NCBI GenBank assembly: GCA_015060225.1
Contig: SUYX01000004.1
Span: 1-64,000, forward strand
Direction: 5' to 3'
DNA length: 64,000 bases
DNA from: Bacteroidales bacterium
Lineage (GTDB): Bacteria; Bacteroidota; Bacteroidia; Bacteroidales; UBA932
Shown piece by piece: positions 8,321-17,991 of the stretch; the stretch's first letter is position 1, and every line of letters begins with the position of its first letter. The notes below the pieces were generated by a model. It had not been told where the DNA came from. It saw only the letters and a list, made by a program, of their open reading frames with translations, and did not search any database. Made by a program: the position numbers and the translations under genes.

Positions 8321-9795
8321 TATTTCAATTTTAGAGGAACATAAGGCTCAATGGATGTCCCGTAAGGATCAATTACTTTGAATTCCACTGCTGTTGCATC
8401 TGGCGCAGGTTTTACTTTAAAGAAGAAATAAACATTGTCAACAGGTTTGGTACCCTTTCCTTCCTTCCCTTTATTGAAAATATACTCTTTTTGCAAATAG
8501 TTGGAATAATCCGGATCTGCCATACTGGTCTGCACTACCTCTACATCTTCCCAAACATACTTATTGCCATTCTTGAAGCACTGGCGTGCCCTTACCTGCC
8601 ATCTGGAGTCCCAATTCCATATTTTCAATATTAAATCATCGGGATATCCGTAAACTGTCCCCGGATTGTAAACTTTTGCCTGGAATACTTTGTCATGGCC
8701 AATTGATTTGTAATAATTTACCCTTTTATTGCCATCGTATTCAAATACCTGATAGCCCAGCGGGGTACCGTCCCTGCTTGTCTTGCAGTCCCACAGCCAC
8801 CATGCTCCACCAATTGATGCAATATTGTATTCCCTAATATTCTCCCTCAACTGGAAATTCCCCTGTATGTGTGAGTGTCCGGTGAGTACAGTCACCTCAT
8901 AACCATTGAAAGCGTCCAGAAGGGCATCAGAGTTTACCATATTGTAATTTCCTCTGTAATAGTGTATCTGGGCATGCATTGCCAGGTAGATGTGTGATCC
9001 CTCAGGTACATATTTCAGATACTCCTTTACCCACTTGATCTGCTCTTTGCTTACCCCTTCCTTATATTTCTTGTTCCCCTCGTAGAGGATGTTGTCCAGG
9101 ACAATAAAATAGTCGTTACCGGCGTTGAATGCATAATTTGAAGGGCCGAAGAACTGCTCATATATATGTGCGCTGGCAATGTCGTCCGCAACTTTGTAAT
9201 CATGGTCGTGATTGCCTATTACAGGATACACCGGATGTCCAATATCCTTTATCATCTGTTTCATCCTTGGATATTGGTCAAGATTGTCCCATAAGATGTC
9301 ACCCAGGAACAACGACAATACAGGCGTCCCATTCTTGGTGTAAAAATAATTGTTCCAATCTGCAGTGGCCATGATTCTGTTCCCGTATTCTTTAAGTTCG
9401 CTGAACGCCTCTTTCTCAAGCCTTTCAAAGGCAGCTTCTCCGCGTGGCTGCGGGTCTGCAACGGCAAATAGGGTGTAGCGTCCGCCTGGGATTCCCCATC
9501 TGAACAGTTCAAAGTTGAAATCCTTCTCATCCACACCCCTGTAAAAATGTGGTGTGCCGGAATCGCATGATGTTACGTATCCCGACGGGGTTACAATGAA
9601 TACATGCCTTGCATCTTTGTGGGTGTTGATTGTAAAATTGCCATCCTTGTCAGTGAGGGTGAAATTTTTACCATCAGACACAACTACATTTGCAATACCT
9701 TTCTTGTTGTGGTGTACCCTTCCGGATATCTCTTTTGCATCCAATAAAGATGTGACAGCCAGAAACAATATGACTGCCGATAATATCTTTTTCAT
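8317..9795 (-). CDS. Exported calcineurin-like metallophosphoesterase
   Basis: This 492-residue protein has a signal peptide (MKKILSAVILFLAVTSLLDA), then a small beta-sandwich domain of the type preceding many Bacteroidota phosphoesterases (residues about 25-95), the catalytic metallophosphoesterase domain (LGDILWDN, VIGNHDHDY, AMHAQIHYY, LTGHSHIQGN), and a C-terminal beta-rich domain. The ATG at 9795 is chosen because it begins the signal peptide; an in-frame ATG at 9816 would put seven residues ahead of it and overlap recQ. It lies 17 bases downstream of recQ. The substrate is unknown. Confidence 0.85.
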   Translation of the reverse strand: MKKILSAVILFLAVTSLLDAKEISGRVHHNKKGIANVVVSDGKNFTLTDKDGNFTINTHKDARHVFIVTPSGYVTSCDSGTPHFYRGVDEKDFNFELFRWGIPGGRYTLFAVADPQPRGEAAFERLEKEAFSELKEYGNRIMATADWNNYFYTKNGTPVLSLFLGDILWDNLDQYPRMKQMIKDIGHPVYPVIGNHDHDYKVADDIASAHIYEQFFGPSNYAFNAGNDYFIVLDNILYEGNKKYKEGVSKEQIKWVKEYLKYVPEGSHIYLAMHAQIHYYRGNYNMVNSDALLDAFNGYEVTVLTGHSHIQGNFQLRENIREYNIASIGGAWWLWDCKTSRDGTPLGYQVFEYDGNKRVNYYKSIGHDKVFQAKVYNPGTVYGYPDDLILKIWNWDSRWQVRARQCFKNGNKYVWEDVEVVQTSMADPDYSNYLQKEYIFNKGKEGKGTKPVDNVYFFFKVKPAPDATAVEFKVIDPYGTSIEPYVPLKLKY

Positions 9796-9812
9796 GTTCA
9801 GATGATTTAAAA

Positions 9813-12017
9813 TCAATTGCCCAATTCAGAGAGGAACTTAATTCTTATAAGCCTTACCTCTTCTTCTGTGTAATCAGGTCCCAGGGCCTTCATAGCTTCA
9901 TTTACAGAATCTGATGTTGCCTCCTCCTTGAAATATTCATATATATCGTCCACTTTGTCATCATCAATGATCATGCGGATGTAGTAGTCTATGTTTATTT
10001 TGGTGCCGGCATTCACTATGGCCTCAAGTTCATCATAAACCTGATCCAGTTCCATCTTCTTTGCGTCTGCAATTTCATCGAGAGGAATCTTCTTATCAAC
10101 GCTTTGGATGATGTATACCTTATTCAGTGACTTGTTGGCCACTGTCTTTACCACAAGGTCTGTCGGGCGGTCAATTTCATTCTCCTCCACATATTTGGCA
10201 ATGAGGGAGACGAATTCCTTTCCATATTTCCTTGCTTTGCCTTCTCCTACACCCTGGCAGTTCTTGAGCTCCTCAAGGGTGGTAGGGTACATGATTGACA
10301 TGTCTTCAAGGGAAGGGTCCCCAAAAATTACAAAAGAAGGGAGTTTGAGTCTCTTTGAGAGGGAGTGCCTTACATCCTTGAGCATTGCAAGGAGAACAGG
10401 GTCCCCACCTCCGCCTCTCTGGTTCTTGGCGTTGCCTATTGTAACCACATCATCATCGTCATCTGTACATGCAAATTCGCGGTCTTCTGTAAGCATTACC
10501 GAGTAAGGTTCCTCCAGGAAACTGTTGCCTTTCTCCGTAGCGGAAATGAGACCGTACTTCTCCACATCCTTGTACAGGAACTGCAATACAAGGGCCTGGC
10601 GGATTACGGCCAGCCAGAAACGGCTGTCCTTCTCCTTGTCTATTCCAAACCATTCCAGTTCGTTGTGGTTGTACGATTTTATTATGGAGTTGTTTACTCC
10701 GCCAAGGATGTTGGCAAGGTGGTCTGCCTTGAAGTTCTCCTTTATGCCGTTTACAAGTTCAAGTACAGTGGCAATGTACTCTTTACCCTCAAACTGCTTC
10801 TTAGGGTAGAGGCAGTTGTCGCAGTTGCCGCAATTGTCCTGTGTATATTGTTCTCCAAAATAGTTGAGAAGTGTTTTCCTTCTGCACTGGTTGGATTCTG
10901 CATAGGCAATGGTGTCATTTATCAGCTGTTTGCCAATCTCCTGCTCTGCCAGAGGCTTGCTCTGCATGAATTTTTCCAGCTTCTGTATATCCTTATAGCT
11001 ATAGAAGGTGATGCACTGCCCTTCGCCCCCGTCACGGCCGGCCCTGCCGGTTTCCTGGTAATATCCCTCAAGGCTTTTTGGAATGTTGTAGTGGATTACA
11101 AACCTTACATCAGGCTTGTCTATACCCATTCCAAATGCGATTGTAGCTACAATCACATCTATCTCCTCCATAAGGAAGAGGTCCTGGTTGGCAGATCTGG
11201 TTGCCGCATCCAGCCCAGCATGGTAAGGGCGGGCCTTTATCCCGTTTACATTGAGCAACTCTGCAAGCTCCTCCACCTTTTTGCGGCTAAGGCAATAAAT
11301 GATGCCGGATTTGCCTGGATTACCCTTTATGAATTTTATTATCTCCTTTTCAGTATTTACTTTAGGCCTCATCTCATAGTAGAGGTTGGCTCTGTTGAAT
11401 GAGGATTTGAATACTTTTGCATCTGACATTCCAAGATTCTTCTGAATGTCTGACTGCACTTTTGGGGTTGCAGTTGCTGTGAGTGCAATGATAGGTGCAG
11501 CACCTATCTCATTCACTATAGGCTGTATCTTGCGGTACTCCGGACGGAAGTCATGTCCCCATTCAGAGATGCAATGGGCCTCATCCACTGCGTAGAACGA
11601 TATCTTGCATTGGCGCAGCAACTGGATGTTCTCCTCTTTTGTAAGTGATTCAGGAGCAACATACAGCAGTTTTGTGATACCGCTCAAAAGGTCATCCTTC
11701 ACCTCCTGGAGCTGTGTCTTGTTGAGTGATGAATTAAGGAAATGGGCTATGCCGTCCCTATTGGCAACGAAACCTCTGATTGCATCAACCTGATTTTTCA
11801 TCAATGCAATTAGAGGGGAGATTACAATGGCCGTTCCGGGCATCACAAGTGCAGGGAGTTGATAGCATAACGATTTGCCTCCGCCTGTAGGCATGAGGAC
11901 AAATGTGTTGTTCCCTTCTATAAGGTGACTTATAATGGCTTCCTGGTCTCCTTTAAAGGAATCAAAACCGAAAAATTCCTTAAGTTTCCCGTGTAAGATT
12001 TCCGATGTTGCCTTCAT
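9813..12017 (-). CDS. recQ: ATP-dependent DNA helicase RecQ
   Basis: This is a 3'-5' superfamily 2 helicase for recombination and fork repair. At 734 residues it is longer than the E. coli enzyme (about 610). Motifs include the Q-motif region FGFDSFKGDQ, Walker A TGGGKS (44-49), DEAH (145-148), QETGRAGRDG in motif VI, zinc cysteines in the CRRKTLLNYFG...CGNCDNC block, and an HRDC domain (LPSFVIFGDPSLEDM...CQGVGEGKARKYG). A further C-terminal helix-turn-helix-like extension of about 110 residues explains the length. Confidence 0.96.
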   Translation of the reverse strand: MKATSEILHGKLKEFFGFDSFKGDQEAIISHLIEGNNTFVLMPTGGGKSLCYQLPALVMPGTAIVISPLIALMKNQVDAIRGFVANRDGIAHFLNSSLNKTQLQEVKDDLLSGITKLLYVAPESLTKEENIQLLRQCKISFYAVDEAHCISEWGHDFRPEYRKIQPIVNEIGAAPIIALTATATPKVQSDIQKNLGMSDAKVFKSSFNRANLYYEMRPKVNTEKEIIKFIKGNPGKSGIIYCLSRKKVEELAELLNVNGIKARPYHAGLDAATRSANQDLFLMEEIDVIVATIAFGMGIDKPDVRFVIHYNIPKSLEGYYQETGRAGRDGGEGQCITFYSYKDIQKLEKFMQSKPLAEQEIGKQLINDTIAYAESNQCRRKTLLNYFGEQYTQDNCGNCDNCLYPKKQFEGKEYIATVLELVNGIKENFKADHLANILGGVNNSIIKSYNHNELEWFGIDKEKDSRFWLAVIRQALVLQFLYKDVEKYGLISATEKGNSFLEEPYSVMLTEDREFACTDDDDDVVTIGNAKNQRGGGGDPVLLAMLKDVRHSLSKRLKLPSFVIFGDPSLEDMSIMYPTTLEELKNCQGVGEGKARKYGKEFVSLIAKYVEENEIDRPTDLVVKTVANKSLNKVYIIQSVDKKIPLDEIADAKKMELDQVYDELEAIVNAGTKINIDYYIRMIIDDDKVDDIYEYFKEEATSDSVNEAMKALGPDYTEEEVRLIRIKFLSELGN

Positions 12018-12057
12018 ACAATTGATAAAAATAATAGGGTGAAGTCTCTTTTTTCTT

Positions 12058-12065
12058 TACCTTTG
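12058..12065 (+). promoter_or_regulatory. Bacteroidota -7 promoter element of kdsD
   Basis: TACCTTTG matches TAnnTTTG, 43 bases upstream of the kdsD start. ATTG at 12031-12034 is a possible -33 element with a 23-base spacer. Confidence 0.5.
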
Positions 12066-12108
12066 TGGCTCTAAGTTACCGATTAGTTTATTTTCTGCAA
12101 AATTTTTT

Positions 12109-13080
12109 ATGGAAAAAATGCAAATGAATTTGAAGGATTTGGCTATAAGTGTCATTGACAAGGAGGCAAAGGCTGTTGAAAAACTTAAACCGTATGTAAA
12201 TGACGAGTTCGTTGAAATCCTTAATCTTATATATGGTTCAAAAGGGCGTCTTATAATAACCGGAATAGGTAAAAGTGCAATTATCGGGAACAAGATAGTT
12301 GCTACGCTCAATTCTACAGGAACCCCGTCAATTTTCATGCATGCGGCAGATGCGATACATGGGGATTTGGGTATTGTGCAGCAGGATGATGTGGTGCTGT
12401 GCATTTCAAAGAGCGGAAACACACCGGAGATAAAGGTACTTGTTCCGCTTATCAGGAGGATGGGCAACAAACTTATAGCTATGGTGTCCAATGCGGAATC
12501 TTACCTGGCCCTCCATTCGGATTATGTGATAAGGGCTACGGTGGATGAAGAGGCTTGTCCAAATAATCTGGCACCCACATCCAGCACTACAACCCAACTT
12601 GTTATGGGGGATGCGCTTGCAGTGTGCCTTTTGAAGATGAGGGGATTTTCTCCGGAGGATTTTGCAAAATACCATCCGGGAGGCTCTTTGGGCAAGAGAC
12701 TCTACCTTACTGTAGATGATGTGTATGACAAGGAGCTGCGTCCTTGGGTACAGCCTAAGGAGACAATACAGAACACAATCATAAACATTTCACAGAACAG
12801 ATTGGGGGCTACAGTTGTTTTAGGAGACAATGATGAACTCATGGGTATTATTACGGACGGTGATGTGAGACGTATGGTTGAGAAGGGCAAACCTATGGAT
12901 TCCCTTGCTGCTGCAGATATAATGAGCCGGAATCCTAAAGTTGTGCAGAAGAGTGAATTGGCTGTAAATGCTTTCAGCATTATGGAGAAGAACAAGATTA
13001 CTTCTGTAGTGGTAATGGATGGAGGAAAATATGTGGGCCTGATACATATCCATGATGTGTTGCGTGAAGGGATAGTGTAG
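12109..13080 (+). CDS. kdsD: Arabinose-5-phosphate isomerase (KpsF/GutQ family)
   Basis: It interconverts ribulose 5-phosphate and arabinose 5-phosphate, the entry to Kdo for lipopolysaccharide. The 323 residues comprise an N-terminal SIS sugar-isomerase domain (GKSAIIGNKIVATLNSTG, then LCISKSGNTPE, and ATSST-type PTSSTTTQLVMGD) and two C-terminal CBS domains (about 205-323, with MGIITDGDVRRM and VGLIHIHDVLREG). In-frame ATGs at 12109 and 12118 are both possible starts. It reads divergently from recQ with its own promoter. Confidence 0.92.
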   Translation: MEKMQMNLKDLAISVIDKEAKAVEKLKPYVNDEFVEILNLIYGSKGRLIITGIGKSAIIGNKIVATLNSTGTPSIFMHAADAIHGDLGIVQQDDVVLCISKSGNTPEIKVLVPLIRRMGNKLIAMVSNAESYLALHSDYVIRATVDEEACPNNLAPTSSTTTQLVMGDALAVCLLKMRGFSPEDFAKYHPGGSLGKRLYLTVDDVYDKELRPWVQPKETIQNTIINISQNRLGATVVLGDNDELMGIITDGDVRRMVEKGKPMDSLAAADIMSRNPKVVQKSELAVNAFSIMEKNKITSVVVMDGGKYVGLIHIHDVLREGIV

Positions 13081-13096
13081 ATTTGGATTTTTGGTG

Positions 13097-13104
13097 TATA
13101 TTTG
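13097..13104 (+). promoter_or_regulatory. Bacteroidota -7 promoter element of nhaA
   Basis: TATATTTG, a full TAnnTTTG match, lies in the 54-bp gap between kdsD and nhaA, 30 bases before the GTG start. Confidence 0.5.
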
Positions 13105-13134
13105 CCTTCTTTAGGTTAACAATAGCAGGATACG

Positions 13135-14472
13135 GTGGATAACAGAAATAATTCGGGCAGTTTGGCAGTTAGGAATTTCTTCAGGACATTCCTGCATCAT
13201 GAGTCTGTGGGAGGGGTCATTCTCATGATATGCGCAGTGCTGGCACTCTTTTGTGCAAATCTTCCCCAGCTGTACTTCATAAATGAAATATGGCATACTC
13301 CAGTAGGGTTGTCCGTTGGAAACTTTTCACTGCAGATGTCTTTGGCCCATTGGATAAATGACGGCCTTATGGCAATCTTCTTTTTTGTTGTGGGGCTGGA
13401 GATTAAGAGGGAGATGATGGTTGGTGAGCTCTCTTCGTTCAAAAAGGCATCTCTTCCAATATTTGCAGCAGTGGGCGGAATGACAGTTCCTGCAATAATT
13501 TATGCCATTTTCAATTTTTCCACTCCCGACAGTGTTTCAGGCTGGGGAATTCCAATGGCAACGGATATAGCGTTTGCTCTTGGTGTGCTGTCATTGCTGG
13601 GCAAGAGGGTCCCGCTTGGATTGAAAGTTTTCCTTACAGCATTGGCAATTGTAGATGACCTTGGGGCGATTATTGTGCTGGCCATTTTTTATCCGAGCCA
13701 TGCTCTCCATTTAGACATGTTGTTGTATGCGGCACTGATAGTGGCGGTTCTGGCTGCTTTTAACAGGCTTAGGGTAAACAGGCCGCTGATGTATGTTGTG
13801 CCGGGACTGTTCTTGTGGTATTTTGTGTATGAATCGGGTATTCATGCTACTATATCGGGAGTAATACTGGCTCTGACCATTCCATCAAAGACAGTCATCA
13901 ATGAAGTGAAGTTTTCGGTGAGCATAAAATATTGGATAGAGAAGTTCAGAGATGCAAGCAATAGTGAAGTGGAGGTTTTAGCCAATACTGAGCAACAGCA
14001 TATAATACATCAGATAAGCAAGAGCACAAAAGACATTTGTCCTCTTATGCACAAGTTTGAGCATGGATTGCATCCGTGGGTTACATTCTTCATAATGCCG
14101 GTTTTTGCTTTGGCAAATGCAGGTGTGGGACTTACCGGAGATCTCTTCAGTTTGCCGGTATCTCCTGTGATACCGGGAATTTTCTTCGGGTTGTTGCTGG
14201 GTAAGCCTGTAGGGATATTCCTCTTCAGCCTTGCGGCTGTAAAAGGCGGTATTGCAGAATTGCCCCTTGGCATCAAATGGAAACAGGTATTTGCTTTGGG
14301 TGTGATAGCAGGTATAGGTTTTACAATGTCAATTTTCATTGACGGACTTGCATTTTCAGACCAGAACCTGGTAGATATTGGAAAGGCGGCCATTTTGGGT
14401 ACATCTTTTGTTGCTGCAGTGGCAGGCTGTTTTGCAGTGTGTATTACATCGGACAAAGAGATGAAACAATAA
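13135..14472 (+). CDS. nhaA: Na+/H+ antiporter NhaA
   Basis: This is an inner-membrane electrogenic sodium/proton antiporter for pH and salt homeostasis. The 445 residues hold about 12 membrane segments. NhaA hallmarks are VVGLEIKREM (85-94), GGMTVPA, ATDIAFALG (D144) and the ion-binding pair D174-D175 in AIVDDLGAI, plus a C-terminal GIGFTMSIFI. The start codon appears to be GTG. A hydrophilic loop of about 60 residues around 255-310 separates the halves. Confidence 0.95.
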   Translation: MDNRNNSGSLAVRNFFRTFLHHESVGGVILMICAVLALFCANLPQLYFINEIWHTPVGLSVGNFSLQMSLAHWINDGLMAIFFFVVGLEIKREMMVGELSSFKKASLPIFAAVGGMTVPAIIYAIFNFSTPDSVSGWGIPMATDIAFALGVLSLLGKRVPLGLKVFLTALAIVDDLGAIIVLAIFYPSHALHLDMLLYAALIVAVLAAFNRLRVNRPLMYVVPGLFLWYFVYESGIHATISGVILALTIPSKTVINEVKFSVSIKYWIEKFRDASNSEVEVLANTEQQHIIHQISKSTKDICPLMHKFEHGLHPWVTFFIMPVFALANAGVGLTGDLFSLPVSPVIPGIFFGLLLGKPVGIFLFSLAAVKGGIAELPLGIKWKQVFALGVIAGIGFTMSIFIDGLAFSDQNLVDIGKAAILGTSFVAAVAGCFAVCITSDKEMKQ

Positions 14473-14491
14473 CAATTTAAATTTTAAAAAG

Positions 14492-15214
14492 ATGAGAGTA
14501 TTGAATTTTTTGGTAGCAGGAGTGTTGGCTGGCGTAATGCTGGCATCTTGCGGCGGTTCACAGCCACAGTTGGAGGGTGTGACAAAGGCAGAGGTTGATT
14601 CTGTAAGTTATGCGGTTGGAGTTACTTTTGGAAGCATGATCAAGAATGCAAATCTTGTAGGACTTGATTACGCTTTGGTGACAAAGACCATGAAAGAGGT
14701 TGCCAATGGTGGAAAAGCAAAGATCCATGAGCAGGAGGCAGGTTATATTGTAAATGCCTATATGCAGAAATGTCAGGTTGCAGTTGGCAAGATGAAGGAG
14801 AAGGAAGAGGCTGAGTTCCTTGCAAAGAACAAGAAGAACGAGGGTGTAGAGGAGACAGCAAGCGGTTTGCAGTACAAGATTGAGAATCCCGGCAATGAGT
14901 TGAGGGCAACTGCAAAGGATACCGTTGAGGTAAACTACAAAGGTACTTTGCTTGACGGTACAGTGTTTGACTCATCTTATGACAGGGGCGAGACTGTAAA
15001 ATTCCCTCTTGACAGGGTTATTGCAGGATGGACAGAAGGTATGCAACTTGTAGGTGAGGGGGGTAAACTTACCTTGTGGGTACCTTTCAATCTGGGTTAT
15101 GGCCCAAGAGCCATGAGTGAGGATCTTCCTGCATATTCTACTTTGGTATTTGAGGTAGAACTTGTAAAGATTAACAAGGCAGAGGAGAAGGTTAAGGAAG
15201 TTAAGAAGAAATAA
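14492..15214 (+). CDS. FKBP-type peptidyl-prolyl isomerase, lipoprotein
   Basis: This 240-residue lipoprotein has the lipobox LASC with acylated Cys20, an N-terminal helical dimerisation-type region (SVSYAVGVTFGSMIKN, residues 30-110) and a C-terminal FKBP domain (about 125-230: DTVEVNYKGTLLDGTVFDSSY, FPLDRVIAGWTEGMQLV, WVPFNLGYG). This is the Mip/FkpA architecture, so it likely assists folding of envelope proteins. It is linked to nhaA by 19 bases and to the DUF3127 gene by 2. Confidence 0.9.
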   Translation: MRVLNFLVAGVLAGVMLASCGGSQPQLEGVTKAEVDSVSYAVGVTFGSMIKNANLVGLDYALVTKTMKEVANGGKAKIHEQEAGYIVNAYMQKCQVAVGKMKEKEEAEFLAKNKKNEGVEETASGLQYKIENPGNELRATAKDTVEVNYKGTLLDGTVFDSSYDRGETVKFPLDRVIAGWTEGMQLVGEGGKLTLWVPFNLGYGPRAMSEDLPAYSTLVFEVELVKINKAEEKVKEVKKK

Positions 15215-15216
15215 GG

Positions 15217-15585
15217 ATGGCACTCGAACTTAAATGCAAAATGCTGGATAAACTGGCTGTCCAGAGCGGCACCAGTGCAAGAGGACCTTGGAGCAAGCAG
15301 GACTTCATAGTTGAGACTGTTGAGCAGTATCCGAGGAAAATCTGCATGAATGTATGGGGACAGGACAAGGTGAATGAGCTCCAGGCATTCAATCCGGGGG
15401 ATATGTTGCAGATATCCATAAATATTGAGTCGAGGGAGTATAACGGCAGATGGTATACCGACATCAGGGCATGGCGTATTCAGAAAGATGCTGTTGAGGG
15501 GGCACCTGTCCCTCCAGTGGCAGATCCTTTCATGAGCGTTTCATCTTCCGATATGGAGGATGATGGAGGTGATCTTCCGTTCTAG
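15217..15585 (+). CDS. DUF3127 protein with SSB-like acidic tail
   Basis: This 122-residue protein matches DUF3127 (PF11325), a Bacteroidota family with a predicted OB-fold: LELKCKMLDKL...GPWSKQDFIVET...ICMNVWGQDKV, then GDMLQISINIESREYNGRWYTDIRAWRI. The last residues, DMEDDGGDLPF, copy the acidic tip ending D-[IL]-P-F by which single-stranded DNA-binding proteins recruit partners. A role in nucleic-acid transactions is inferred from fold and tail only. It starts 2 bases after the FKBP gene. Confidence 0.82.
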   Translation: MALELKCKMLDKLAVQSGTSARGPWSKQDFIVETVEQYPRKICMNVWGQDKVNELQAFNPGDMLQISINIESREYNGRWYTDIRAWRIQKDAVEGAPVPPVADPFMSVSSSDMEDDGGDLPF

Positions 15586-15611
15586 AATAAAGTGCAAATT
15601 ATAGAATTGTC

Positions 15612-15665
15612 AGGCCGGTTTCCAATAGGGGTTCCCCAAAATTTGGAGACCGGCCTATATTTTTA
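15612..15665 (+). terminator. Rho-independent terminator after DUF3127 gene
   Basis: A 14-bp stem (AGGCCGGTTTCCAA, 15612-15625, with TTGGAGACCGGCCT, 15643-15656) is followed by ATATTTTTA. It closes the nhaA-FKBP-DUF3127 run. Confidence 0.85.
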
Positions 15666-15666
15666 G

Positions 15667-15674
15667 TATATTTG
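15667..15674 (+). promoter_or_regulatory. Bacteroidota -7 promoter element of the 15.7-25.1 kb gene run
   Basis: TATATTTG lies directly after the terminator and 22 bases before the ATG at 15697. It is the only full TAnnTTTG element I noticed in front of this run of eight closely spaced genes, but I did not scan every internal gap exhaustively. Confidence 0.55.
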
Positions 15675-15696
15675 CACATTACAAAGAAAATGTTTG

Positions 15697-17991
15697 ATGA
15701 GCAATAGTGGTAAGTTACTGCTGTGGGGAAGTGTAGCTGTAGCAATTCTGGCAGCACTGACTGTATTTCTTTTCGTTAACCTTTCCTCTCCAGAAGGGGA
15801 AGGGGATTTTGTGCTTGCAACCGGGGAGGTGTCGGCATATAGTGCCGTTCCCAGTGATGCTGTAATGGTAGTTGATCTTAAGCGTTTCGATGAGTTTGCC
15901 AGGATGTCAGGGGATACATTGTCGTTCCTTTACGGACTTCCTCTTCAGGGAGATCCTATGGTAGGTTTCCAACGCAATCTTTTTGCTATTGGAGAGATAT
16001 CTGCAGCCCCTATGGTAATGTCCATGCATTATTCTGCAAAAAATGAAGTTTCTTTTCTCCAGATACTTGACCTTAAAAATGGGGGAGCGGCACAGGTACA
16101 GAGTTTCCTTTCTGGTAACAGCACTTCAAAAAAACGGTATAACGGAGTGGTCATAAATGCCTTGGGTAAGGGAGTAGTGGCCGCGTTGCATCAGAATCTT
16201 CTGCTGGCAAGTTCATCTTCCCATGTACTTGAGAGTTCTATAAGGCATCTGGAGAACAATACATCTGTCCTTGACAAGCGTGAGTTTGAGAAGCTGTTGA
16301 GGAGAACCGGTGCGCACTCAGCCATATATGTGAATCATAACCAGATAGGAAAGTTCTTTTCGGGAATGGTGGAGCGGAGGTATCTGGGATATTCCGATTT
16401 TTTCATGAAATTTACATCATGGAGTACCCTTTCCCTCTCTTCTGCTCCCGACAAACTGACACTTGAAGGGATACTGGAAAATGATTCTGATGAGTCACGC
16501 TTTTCAAATATATTTGAGAGCCAGGATATAAGGAAGAGCCAGATGGGAAAGGTTCTCCCCGCATCCTCCATTTTTGCAGTTTCAATTCCGGTTTCGAGCA
16601 TGCATGAATATATGAAATCCCATAATCTATATCTTGAGATGCAGAAGAAGGTGGGAGAGTTTGCCCTAAAACAGAAAAGTGCACAGGGGGAGAATCCAAT
16701 CTCTCCGGCAGAATGGGTGGATTCCCTTGCCATAGAGGAGCTGGTGAGTGCCTATTGCAAGTTTGGAGAGAAATGTGAATGGATAATTGCCCTAAGGGAA
16801 AAGCAGCATTTTGGATTGGATAATGTAATATCATCTGTTGTTGACAGGGGTAAGGTTGGTGAGCCGGCACCGTTCAAATATAAGGGGTATGTGGCGTCCG
16901 TGTTTGGAGAGCTGTTCTCCCACTGCAATGAAGAGTATTTCTGTAAGATGGGCTCATGGATAATAATAGGACCAAAAACGGTTCTTGACGATTATGCCAA
17001 TGGAAGGGTTGCATATTTTACCCTTGAAGACTATTTGGGGCAGACTCCGGCAGAGGAGTATCTGAACAGGGAGGCTTCGCTGAAGGTGATGGCAAACCTT
17101 AAGGAGGCGGGAGACTCGCTGCTGCAGATTTTCAAGCCCTATTACAGGGAGGCTGTAGCAAACCAAATGGCAAGAAACAATTTTGAGATGGCAGCCATGG
17201 ACCTCTCTTTTGTGGACGGTGAACCTGTGGCCCATATAGATTTTTACGGTAACCGTCTGGCACAATTGCCTAAGCCGGTGGAGAAGGAGGGGCAGGAGAG
17301 TGTTACATTTGCTGTGGACAGCACAATTGTACTTGAACAGGGCCCTTTTGAGGTGAAGGATGTTACAAAGAAGAGTGCCGCATTTCTTGAGCAGCTTCCG
17401 AATATGAGGCTCAGATATATGGATGCCAACAGGAAGGGTGTTTGGGCGATACCGTTCGAGACACCTATATGCGGCTATGTAGAGCAGATAGACCTTTATG
17501 ACAATGGGAGGCTCCAGATGCTCTTTGCCTCAGAAGAGAAACTTTATCTTCTTGACAGGCTGGGAAGGTTTGTAAACGGTTATCCGAAAAAGCTGCAGAA
17601 GAAGGTTGTAATGGGGCCTAAGCTTGTAAGGAATGTAAATGGTATAAAGTACTCCATTCTTGTTCTGAATGAAGACAATACTGTTTCTTGGCTTGATATT
17701 TCAGGCAAACCGGTAGCAGGCTGGAGTGATATTGTGGCGCCTGAGTTTATAAAGGAGCTCCCGCAGTTTGCCAAGCTGGGGGGAAAAAGGTATTGGATTT
17801 TGAGGGCTCCGTCACAGTTGCTGCTATATACGATAGATGGCAAAAGAATTGATTTTCCCGACAAGAAAAAGAAGATTGACAGGGAATCTGAGATAGAGCT
17901 TGTGCAGGGCGGCCTCTTTAAGGTGAAATGTACAGATGGTAAAGAGTATACCTGGAACTTGGAGACAGGGAAGGTGAAAAAATTGAAATAG
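15697..17991 (+). CDS. Large membrane-anchored exported protein, function unknown
   Basis: This 764-residue protein has one N-terminal transmembrane segment (about residues 6-27) and a long extracytoplasmic part. The first third (YSAVPSDAVMVVDLKRFDEF...) resembles DUF3352-like proteins in which a 'P-x-D-A' start is followed by a lipoprotein-like fold. The last 200 residues read like beta-propeller or PQQ-type strands (LYLLDRLGRFVNGYPKKL, VSWLDISGKPVAGW). I do not recognise a function. ATG 15697 is used because the preceding in-frame TTG is weak. It abuts the DUF4834 and MsbA-like genes with no gap, suggesting a shared envelope role. Confidence 0.7.
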   Translation: MSNSGKLLLWGSVAVAILAALTVFLFVNLSSPEGEGDFVLATGEVSAYSAVPSDAVMVVDLKRFDEFARMSGDTLSFLYGLPLQGDPMVGFQRNLFAIGEISAAPMVMSMHYSAKNEVSFLQILDLKNGGAAQVQSFLSGNSTSKKRYNGVVINALGKGVVAALHQNLLLASSSSHVLESSIRHLENNTSVLDKREFEKLLRRTGAHSAIYVNHNQIGKFFSGMVERRYLGYSDFFMKFTSWSTLSLSSAPDKLTLEGILENDSDESRFSNIFESQDIRKSQMGKVLPASSIFAVSIPVSSMHEYMKSHNLYLEMQKKVGEFALKQKSAQGENPISPAEWVDSLAIEELVSAYCKFGEKCEWIIALREKQHFGLDNVISSVVDRGKVGEPAPFKYKGYVASVFGELFSHCNEEYFCKMGSWIIIGPKTVLDDYANGRVAYFTLEDYLGQTPAEEYLNREASLKVMANLKEAGDSLLQIFKPYYREAVANQMARNNFEMAAMDLSFVDGEPVAHIDFYGNRLAQLPKPVEKEGQESVTFAVDSTIVLEQGPFEVKDVTKKSAAFLEQLPNMRLRYMDANRKGVWAIPFETPICGYVEQIDLYDNGRLQMLFASEEKLYLLDRLGRFVNGYPKKLQKKVVMGPKLVRNVNGIKYSILVLNEDNTVSWLDISGKPVAGWSDIVAPEFIKELPQFAKLGGKRYWILRAPSQLLLYTIDGKRIDFPDKKKKIDRESEIELVQGGLFKVKCTDGKEYTWNLETGKVKKLK

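Noticed and set aside
10365-11402. A 345-codon open frame antisense to recQ
   Set aside because: It lies wholly within the well-supported recQ gene, has no recognisable domain, and its composition (runs of hydrophobic and aromatic residues) is typical of a shadow frame.
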